64,000 bases of DNA. Source: Bolinopsis microptera. Lineage: Eukaryota; Ctenophora; Tentaculata; Lobata; Bolinopsidae. The DNA is taken from the NCBI RefSeq assembly GCF_026151205.1, contig NC_087072.1, positions 9,421,669 to 9,485,668 of the forward strand, read 5' to 3'. The position numbers and the translations under genes were made by a program. Shown piece by piece: positions 48,301 to 64,000 of the stretch (positions are counted from its first letter, which is position 1; the number at the start of each line of letters is the position of its first letter). The notes beneath the pieces are model-generated. The model did not search any database and was not told the DNA's origin. It worked only from the letters and a program-made list of their open reading frames with translations.

Positions 48301-51300
48301 GTGCACGTTACAAAATTAAAACAGGACCATTTTTGATGCAGCACAACATTCCACTCAACGGTTAAGCCTCTTTGCCACCAAGTCAAGACTCAAGAGTTGG
48401 TTATACAATAATATACAAAGTGATAGCATGAACGCACACAGCTAATTTTTAAACCATTTTAGCAACCAGGTCATGTTCAAACTTGACAATGACTATTATT
48501 TAAATGTAAAGATTATCATAAAATTGGAAGATTTGAGCCTGCTGCAGTACCAGCTGTTAAACTTAAAGGTGCCAATAATTAACATTATACAAGGGCACAG
48601 CTCCACTCTCTAACCAATAGATTGCATTAGACGTGCTAAAATCTTGATCGACATTTTTTACTGGGGTCACGATCCGATTAGAAGGCATTTTCATCCTGCA
48701 ACGTATTAGATTATACGATCTAGCGAGAATATGTGGGGATCTGGGTTCTTTTAATGTGCACCATATTTGGCTTAAATTATGTGTTCAAAAAATTGTGCAG
48801 TCATTCCTGCCCTGCCCAGCCCATCTAACCTTGCAGGTTACAATATATATAGTATATATTTAAGGGGAGATACACCAAAACCGTTTTTGCTCCGAACATC
48901 GATTTTATTTTATATTATTTTTAAATAGACAAAAAGAATAAGATTGTACACCTTCAAAAATTTTAAAAAATATTCCCTCCTCGAGAAAAAAAATATTTTT
49001 CTTTTTCGAAAATTTTTAAAATTTGGAGAAGTCTGTCACTGTAATACCGATAGTTCGGCCATTTAAAAAGTTTTTTGGCTGATTTTTTTACTGAACATTA
49101 CTTACACTCCGTACTAGAAGCCATTGAAAGGATTACATAATTAAACAATAAATGACCAAGTTACAGACCGAACAAGGTGAAAAAAGAAAAATTGGGATTT
49201 TTGCCTATCACCAAAGTTGTACATTTCACCACCCGCCCAGGTCATCAGATATCGCTTCAAAAATTCTTGTGAGTGTAGTTGATGATCATGGCAAGCTTTT
49301 TGGAACCGGATTTCTCTCAATTTTGAGTTTTAAGCTATGCAATGTGGCCTCAAACGACTTAGTAAAATTCATCGTAAAAAAGGGCAAAAAAGGCAGATTT
49401 AAGGCTTAAAATGCCTATAACTCAAAAAGTGTCAGTTTTTTGAAATAATTTTTACAGGATCGTAATCAGCTTGGTAAGACGAATCTTTTAGTACCAAATA
49501 GGTGCTTTTAGAAGACAAATTGTCTTAAATAATTTTCTAGCTCGAACACAAGGGTCCCCCCTTGTATAAATTTTGTACAAATTGTACACATTTTTTTACA
49601 AATTTTGTGGCTTTGAATATTATAAATGTCGTACTAAAAGATTCGTCTTACCAAGCTGATTACGATCCTGTAAAAATTATTTCAAAAAAACTGATACTTT
49701 TTGAGTTATAGGCATTTTAAGCCTTAAATCTGCCTTTTTTGCCCTTTTTTACGATGAATTTTACTAAGTCGTTTGAGGCCACATTGCATAGCTTAAAACT
49801 CAAAATTGAGAGAAATCCGGTTCCAAAAAGCTTGCCATGATCATCAACTACACTCACAAGAATTTTTGAAGCGATATCTGATGACCTGGGCGGGTGGTGA
49901 AATGTACAACTTTGGTGATAGGCAAAAATCCCAATTTTTCTTTTTTCACCTTGTTCGGTCTGTAACTTGGTCATTTATTGTTTAATTATGTAATCCTTTC
50001 AATGGCTTCTAGTACGGAGTGTAAGTAATGTTCAGTAAAAAAATCAGCCAAAAAACTTTTTAAATGGCCGAACTATCGGTATTACAGTGACAGACTTCTC
50101 CAAATTTTAAAAATTTTCGAAAAAGAAAAATATTTTTTTTCTCGATGAGGGAATATTTTTTTAAATTTTTGAAGGTGTACGATCTTATTCTTTTTGTCTA
50201 TTTAAAAATAATATAAAATAAAATCGATGTTCAGAGCAAAAACGGTTTTGGTGTATCTCCCCTTAAAACGTTAAAAACCATATATGATACAAGAATAGAG
50301 CCACTTAAACTGGGAGAAGCTAAATTTTGTTGCCAATAGTGACGCACATAGTTGCCATAATACTTCAATTTACGTAACACTTAAAGTGTTCCCAGGCAGA
50401 TAGTGCAACTAAGTTCTGGAGTTATAGTATTTCATACCATATACGCAGCTAGAACTCTGCTTTTACGTAATATCAGCAGATAACTTAATAAACTGGCAAG
50501 GGCGAGTCATCTTGTGATGCAATATTACGAGATGAAATGGTTAGTGTTGAAATAGTTACGAAACTATACTTAAAGTAGCTAAAATTTACCACAAATTGAG
50601 ACTAACCGGGCGAAAACTCGTTACTAAAACCAAAGTCCGTAAGTTTGAGTACGGAGTAATCCTCATTGAATATGATATTCTCGGGTTTGAGATCTCTGTG
50701 AACGATGTGTAGATGATGGCAGTAAGCGATAGCACGTATGATCTGACCAAAGTATTCCCGCGTCCGTTCCTCGCCGATCCCGTCCGGCATTTTATTGAGG
50801 TAGTCCAGGAGGTCACCTCCACTGCCCAGCTCCAGGACCAGATACAGTTTGTTCTTTGTGGTGATCACGTGATATAACCTTACCACGTTGGGATGCCGCA
50901 CTAGCTTCATACATTGTACCTGTGTTAGGGGAGAGATTAGTTGAACAATCATTAAATTATCGAGGAACTTTCAGTAAAGCTGATATTATATTATAGTGGT
51001 ACCATTATGGTACTGCACAGCTAGATCAGTAACATGATATCATAAAGCTGCAAGGACACGAGTCTAGACTTTGGTTATCCAGTATCCACGTTTTAACAAA
51101 CCTCCTTCAGCAGATGGTCTGTCTCGCGCTGGTCTAGCTTGGTCTTGTCTATCACCTTGACAGCGACCATTTGCCCTGAGAAGACATGGCGCGCTAGTCG
51201 CACTATTCCATAGTGCCCTTTACCTGCAGACAAAAAGTTTTAGTTGTATAGAACAGAGATTATCAGAAAAAGTTTAGAAGTGTGACAAAATAAAAGGGGT

Positions 51301-51435
51301 GAAGATGTTTTTTTTTAATTCAAGTATTTCCCAAAATATACTTGCTAAAAATGTAACATTTTTGACAGAATATATAATATGTATCTCACCTAAAACTTTA
51401 TCCAAGTCATATAGACCAGCTATATTGCTCTCCAT
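36364..51435 (-). CDS. SNRK: SNF-related serine/threonine kinase (SNRK), long form
   Basis: AMPK-related kinase. Exons: 51435-51390, 51223-51102, 50919-50607, 48159-47984, 47791-47739, 47504-47384, 47021-46878, 46524-46394, 43543-43332, 38574-38325, 37802-37642, 37092-36949 and 36779-36364. Every junction is GT-AG and in phase; the product is 762 residues, close to the vertebrate SNRK length. It shows the Gly loop [18 protein letters not shown] Lys, [17 protein letters not shown]-loop [13 protein letters not shown] (the Thr used by LKB1 in this family is kept) and the substrate-lobe [15 protein letters not shown]-like segment follows ([20 protein letters not shown] to [10 protein letters not shown]). 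The tail is Ser-rich and acidic ([25 protein letters not shown]), and assigning its last four exons rests on phase and strand. A hAT element and a 1.4 kb palindrome sit in introns. Confidence 0.9.
37796..38071. repeat. 46-bp minisatellite, six copies, containing a SNRK 3' splice site
   Basis: Units start at 37796, 37842, 37888, 37934, 37980 and 38026 and are nearly identical. The first overlaps the acceptor of the SNRK exon 37802-37642, so the sequence CGACTGTAG/GTTGTTC occurs six times. Using any upstream copy gives Arg-Leu-Phe-stop. Confidence 0.97.
38590..42700. other. SNRK intron, no other gene supported
   Basis: AT-rich intron of the long SNRK form. It contains the perfect palindrome at 42324-42373 and no convincing coding exon apart from the alternative terminal exon at 42756-42952. 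Confidence 0.5.
42324..42373. repeat. Perfect 50-bp palindrome, 24-bp arms, 2-nt spacer
   Basis: ACAAATTACGGTATATAAAT begins the left arm; the right arm is its exact reverse complement after GT. It lies in the SNRK intron about 0.4 kb past the proximal stop. Confidence 0.97.
42705..42710 (-). promoter_or_regulatory. Proximal polyadenylation signal of SNRK
   Basis: AATAAA on the minus strand, 46 nt past the stop codon of the alternative terminal exon. Confidence 0.6.
42756..42952 (-). CDS. SNRK: Alternative terminal exon of SNRK (short form)
   Basis: A strong acceptor (CTTGTGCAG) opens 197 nt that continue in phase 1 from the exon ending at 43332. It encodes [20 protein letters not shown], later [17 protein letters not shown], and ends in TAG. 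Joined to the first nine exons it gives a 504-residue kinase. The exon at 38574 also begins in phase 1, so either join is legal. An AATAAA close behind the stop supports a genuine 3' end. It could instead be an unused in-phase stretch. Confidence 0.6.
43332..43543 (-). CDS. SNRK: SNRK exon 9, Thr/Ala/Pro-rich
   Basis: Listed separately because no long ORF in its own frame reveals it. It reads [20 protein letters not shown], later [20 protein letters not shown] and [12 protein letters not shown]. Phase 2 entry matches the exon ending at 46394, and the donor is GTAAGT. It is the branch point between the long and short 3' ends. Confidence 0.75.
44773..45214. mobile_element. Nested insertion with telomere-like arrays
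   Basis: 442 bp inserted into the hAT transposase frame, with 8-bp duplication CTATCCGA (44765-44772 and 45215-45222). The ends are imperfect inverted repeats of GGGTGGGCGACAATTGACCC. The inside is CGACAATTGACCCCC repeats, then GGGTTA units (three in a row) grading into about 20 GGGTCA units, then GGTCCT units. No ORF of its own is recognisable. Confidence 0.85.
45222..45527 (+). pseudogene. hAT transposase C-terminal (hATC) dimerisation domain fragment
   Basis: Reads [36 protein letters not shown] and GCLFLKKN, a clear hATC signature, then an acidic tail ending at TAG. Removing the nested insertion restores a typical upstream [18 protein letters not shown] frame. The catalytic domain is deleted. 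Confidence 0.9.
48864..50262. mobile_element. 1.4 kb near-perfect palindrome flanked by TTAA (piggyBac-like, non-autonomous)
   Basis: Arms 48864-49494 and 49631-50262 are inverted copies of about 631 bp with very few differences, around a 136-bp spacer. Ends read GGGGAGATACACC. Both sides have TTAA (48860-48863, 50263-50266), the target used by piggyBac transposases. Each arm has the same 85-codon ORF (49152-49409 on plus; 49717-49974 on minus) with no recognised domain. It lies in the SNRK intron between the exons at 48159 and 50607, so it would be transcribed into a long hairpin. Confidence 0.85.
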
Positions 51436-54400
51436 ACAAGGGCCACATCTAAGTTAGAGTGCGAGTAGCACATCTCTTCGTCACATGACACTATTTGAGG
51501 TTTCATCGGTTAAACAGGTGGCATGTTAGACCGCGAACTATTAAAATTTATTTCTAAAAATACGAACAAAACCAAATTTGGCATTTGAACAGTTCCCTAC
51601 AGAAATTAGGAGTGGCTACAGTTTTAGAGAGTGGGCTTTGCAACTCGACTATCATTTAAATTAAATTGATCGTTGAAATTGGTAAACTGCAAAGAAGAGT
51701 GAGTTTAAAGAAGTGTGAGTTGAATTTTGATACCTGTAAGCAAGTAAATAACTTCAGTGCTTGAGCTGAAACGCCCAACTCTCGAATTTTGTATCCAGTT
51801 GAAATTGTTGTGCATGATTTGTTTTCAAAATTAGTACGAAAAAACAGCGTACATATCTCAAAATATTGATTGCTTATTTGCTCAATGCACAAACAAAAGC
51901 TAGAAATTGGTAAGCATTTTAATAATTTATCAAAAATTACAATTGATTATTATTCCAAATAACAGAACTTGAACATTTGGTACAAAATTCAAACTTCGAC
52001 CGAGCGAAGGACAAGCAGTTTCTAGGTCTACAAACCGATCTAAAAATATATTTAACCAAACCCTCTTTATCTTTCTAAAACAATATCATGCAGTCGTACA
52101 TCATATTCATATTCATTACTCATATATAATAGGGTCGACTTAAAGCTGGTTAAATAAAGAACAGGTCAGCTGAAGAGCTGAGGTCAGGGTTGAATACGAA
52201 TAACGAGACGGCTTACAATGTCCAGACCTTACAATGACCAGACCAACCGATGAAATATTTTAACGGCATACTCTGCACTTGGTCAACTCCCCTGAAATTT
52301 GGAGGCCATGCTCTCACTGCCAAACCCGTGCGATGTCGTACAAAATCAAAAAGTCCCAAAAGTTAAGAAGGATCTGGTGCAAGCGACATGTGCTGAAGTT
52401 TCAAATCTTCAGTGCGTGATGTTGACTGTCTAGACACTAATCTAGACGAAAAAGGGTTACAAAAGAAATTTCCGTGAGTACGAAGGACGTTCCTTGTTTC
52501 ATTATGTATGACCCACGTAATGGCACGAATTAAAAGTGCATAATGTGCTAAATAATGAGCGAGATAACTGCTCAAATATGTGACGAATGTAAGTGTACAT
52601 TAGCTGAGAATGAGAATTACCGCTGACGACACATCATAACACAATCGCTCATTGAAAACCACAATTCTATACTATATCATAATATAAACCAATGGACTTG
52701 TCACGGTCACGTGAACAGGGCTAACTTTAACTGCTCGCCAGCTTGACGAGTACAGAAGACGCATGTTCAAGTCTTTAGTGAATAGAGGAAAGATAAAGAG
52801 CTAAACTACAAACATAATAGCGGACGGTTTTTAGCGTTACTTGGTAGGTTGGTTGAGGTCAGGTGGACTTAACCGAGTCACGATTCTTGAGAAGAATAGA
52901 CACTCTGTTAAATTTAGAGGCGGTTCAAAGCAGTATGCGAAAGTAATGGGCATCAGTAACTGAATAAGTTAACTAAACTCATGAAATATGACAAGAACAT
53001 GTTGGAGACCACAGGATTTAAACCTTGCAACAAAACATTAAAGAATTTAAAGAGATCATATGATAAATTTTGTACAGGCTAAGCGTCTCAATAAGCCTCA
53101 TTACAAGGTTTGGTGATGCAGGTCACGGACAAGTCTGTTATTTAACGACTTCCGCATAAACCACATAATGACTGTGAGGAATCAGGATACCCGTCATAAA
53201 ACCAGCAGTCTAATACATATCTACCCGTACTATGAGTACTATGACTCATTTTATCTAGAAGATTGTAGTTTCATTGCTTCTGAAGTAGCTATCAGTTCGC
53301 CGGTCAATGTTGGGTATAATACTCACATATCTACCCGATCGTAGGATAATTACATGTAGTGATGATTGATTATTATGGTCATTTTAATTGGTTAATCATG
53401 ATATTAATGAGAGGTATGTCTACGTCTTGCGAGGTCAAGATGCGAATGAACGCCCAACAATGGACATGATAACCACAGACTATAATTCTAATTGATATCT
53501 GAAATAAACAGCTTGGATAACAACATTGGAACTAAGGTGGAAGGAACATGACACATGGTATGATACAATCGTTATAATTGATTATCTATTAAATAATTAA
53601 GTACCGGATGACTTGTGCAATTACAAAATGATAACGTGTCCCAATTTCCCCTATTTTAATTATGCTACAGTCCGAATGTCTGATTTGAGAGTGAGAGGCA
53701 GGGGTTCTGGACACCAAAAAATATTAATTAAATTAAACTAACATCTATGGAATAATGATCCTAAAACGAATATTAAATTAAAAAGTATTTATTAGACACA
53801 TTATTTAGAAAAGGTTTACAAATATTTAACTTTGGTAGTTATATATATGGCAACCAACGAAAACGTGACGACCAACGCAAATCAAGAACTTGTAAGAACA
53901 GGCGTTACGGGGTCTTAGCAACTTTATGAATTATATGAGACTCTGATATCTATATTCAATTACCACCAGGCATATAATACTCAATGTTGAGATTGAGTAA
54001 ACAATAATTGGAGTATAATTACTTAATCAGTTCAGCACTAAGCTGACCACGTGATACACAGACTGACCACGTGATACACAGACTGACTACAGGACCAGTT
54101 CAATGACTTGCATGATCGCAGGTCCAGCGTTACATATAATATAAGAATTGGAAGCAATAACCTAGGAGAGCAGGAGAATCGGCAGATAATATTAGATCCT
54201 TGATAAATATAACAGGGAACTGGCAGACGACATTAGATCCATGATATAAATATGGATAGAATATTTGTAATTATAGCACAGAGGCTACAATATCTAGTTG
54301 TAAGTAGAGAATTATGGTTATTTGGGATAATGCGCACGACATCGTGTGATGAGAGTAATATCAAAGCCAGCAGAAGAGAAAGAAGGAGACTATATATAAT

Positions 54401-55106
54401 GGTATCATACATGTGTGTTTAATCCTATCACAAGTGCTCACCAGCTCACAAACTAATTACACCACTCCTCCCATCCCTGGACTATAGAATTGGCGAAAGC
54501 ACTGACCAATCATATGTGAGAACCACAGAGCCGACAGCCAATCAGCTGTTAGGATTACAGATCTACCTGCCTATCAGTTAGCATGATGTTCTGATGAAGT
54601 TCAAGTTACTCTGATTTGATAGTTCTGGGGGAGTTCCAGGGTTATGATCTGTTAAACAGAAGAAGACACAGAGTACCCTCGCTCAAATCAGAATGATAAA
54701 CGTGGCGACATGACAGAGGCAGAAACACAAATGGCACACTCAAAATCAATCGTAAATTATTCAACATGAGCTCATCAGACTTCAGATCTAAAAACGCCAG
54801 GAGTTGACTTCAGGGCAGAGAGACCACCAAAATGTCCATATATATCGGTATCTGAAAACGGAGTGGCAGATCGTTTAATAAGTATCTAGACATGACGCAC
54901 TTGGCCAATATACCTAACTAATAAGTTATCAGTTTCCAATATAAAGAAGGGAGAACTGCTCGATGGTGGACTGTAACGTCTACACTCTGGGAGCGTACAT
55001 CTTTAGCTGATTAGACGTTATTTCTATACAAAAAAACCTCGCCGTATAAGGTGTGCTCTATCTCGGAAATTAAGTGGAAGAAAAAGTAAGAACCCAAAAT
55101 TGGTCA
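51436..55106. other. Intergenic region between SNRK and DLD
   Basis: AT-rich; upstream of SNRK and downstream of DLD. It contains two tandem copies of CTGACCACGTGATACACAGA at 54043-54082. No gene or RNA recognised. Confidence 0.5.
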
Positions 55107-62985
<7,879 letters not shown>

Positions 62986-63049
62986 CCTAGCTAAAGATTT
63001 TGATTATTATTAACTACAGCTGTTGTGAATCACATATCATAGGACAGTC

Positions 63050-63490
63050 ATTGACAAATATACCAAGGTTAAGAAAGCTTGCCTCTATGCATGCTTTGTT
63101 GATCTAAGAAAGGCCTTTGACACTGTTTGTAAGGACCTCCTTCTGCACAAAATCACATGCCTTGGAATAACTGGAAACTTCTCCAATTGCCTAAGTGATA
63201 TGTATAGAAACTCAATTTATAATAGCTCATATAAAAATCTCCAAACTCTTGTCCCCTAATATTGACATTGGAAAAGGAACAGAGCAGGGACACCCCCTGT
63301 CACCGGACCTTTTAAAAATCTATATCAACGACTTGTCATCTCTCCTAAAATCTGTTGGTGATTATCCTATTCTAGCTGACGTCCTAATATCACATCTGCT
63401 CTGGGTTGACGATCTTGTCCTACTTTCCGTAAGTCCCAAGGCCTTGCAAGACAATATCAACATTCTATTAGACTTCTGTAACTCTAAACT
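63050..63490 (+). pseudogene. LINE reverse-transcriptase fragment, frameshifted
   Basis: First frame: ACLYACFVDLRKAFDTVCKD (motif A), ending near 63235. A different frame then gives GTEQGHPLSPDLLKIYINDL (motif B) and LLWVDDLVLLS (motif C, both Asp present). One frameshift and truncation at both ends mark it as dead. Confidence 0.85.
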
Positions 63491-63836
63491 AATTTTTTGG
63501 CGGGGCGCCAACAGGCAACGTTACGCCACTGGTGCCAATACCCTCGATTAACCGTGTGAATTGGCGTTGGACAGCTTCCAACTCAAGGGTGATCCGCCAA
63601 CTACGATGAGCAGCAGATGGATTCCACAACTGTATACAGTATCCAAGATGTGGTCTTATCAAAGATAAAGAAGAAGAATCTTGTATACCAATAAATTGTG
63701 TGAAGAGACAATCAATCAAATAACTGCAGAAATTAAACTCAACATCTTTGCATGGACTGTATTTATACGGTATTTGGACGAGGGTTCTTTCATACATGCA
63801 TTGTAGCATGCTGGTTACACTAGATGTATATTTCAT
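63489..63836 (-). pseudogene. LINE C-terminal fragment, opposite strand
   Basis: Contains LIRPHLGYCIQLWNPSAAHR and LEAVQRQFTRLIEGI, typical of the region after the reverse transcriptase in CR1/L2-like LINEs. It is a separate insertion from the plus-strand fragment it abuts. Confidence 0.75.
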
Positions 63837-63913
63837 TGCGTTTGCAATAAAAAAATAGAAATGCAGTTTCGATTGAATTATAATCAGCCAGAAAAAGGAA
63901 GGAGAGGTAAGCT

Positions 63914-64000
63914 GTAAGGCATGTAAGAACGAGGATAAGATTTGCTATGCTAAGAACAGCTCTAATCGCTCTTTGTGGGTACAGAGGAAAGAGGATTGAT
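63914..64000 (+). pseudogene. Retroelement C-terminus, cut by the window edge
   Basis: VRHVRTRIRFAMLRTALIAL matches the fragment at 23.7-23.9 kb. Same family as the 28-30 kb retroelement by that link. Confidence 0.7.

Overview
The window is AT-rich eukaryotic DNA with spliced genes, GT-AG introns of about 50 bp to 5 kb, AATAAA signals and many transposon remains. The conserved genes (SREBP with its membrane hairpin, SNRK kinase, mitochondrial dihydrolipoyl dehydrogenase) and the mix of hAT, Tc1/mariner-like, piggyBac-like, Penelope-like and LINE sequences point to an invertebrate animal. I favour an early-branching metazoan such as a cnidarian, but the sequence alone does not prove it. Exon ends were read by eye from splice consensus and reading-frame phase.

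Layout. 1-1.7 kb (-): the visible exons of an unrecognised helical protein running off the left edge. 3.6-5.0 kb (+): an intronless type I membrane protein with an ITAM-like cytoplasmic tail. 6.7-7.5 kb (-): two phase-compatible exons that may be the SREBP C-terminus. 7.7-10.4 kb: a Tc1/mariner-like non-autonomous element and a 5'-truncated LINE. 11.1-16.6 kb (+): a five-exon gene for an unrecognised, largely disordered 1281-residue protein. 16.8-22.8 kb (-): SREBP, eleven exons through both membrane helices; its regulatory C-terminal exons are not placed with certainty. 22.8-34 kb: a repeat-dense block with foldback elements, poly-C tracts, a Penelope-type GIY-YIG domain, a decayed retrotransposon with a restriction-like endonuclease, an unknown 322-residue ORF and tandem repeats. 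36.4-51.4 kb (-): SNRK, with two alternative 3' ends and two transposons in its introns. 55.1-63.0 kb (-): DLD, ten exons, complete. 63.0-64.0 kb: LINE debris.

The three recognised genes are metabolic (lipid and sterol transcription, an AMPK-related kinase, the E3 subunit of 2-oxo acid dehydrogenases). I see no evidence of co-regulation. The more unusual material is the ITAM-like receptor, a minisatellite that copies a 3' splice site six times in SNRK, nested hAT elements with telomere-like repeats, a 1.4 kb TTAA-flanked palindrome in a SNRK intron, and several perfect short hairpins, one of which looks like a template-switch insertion.
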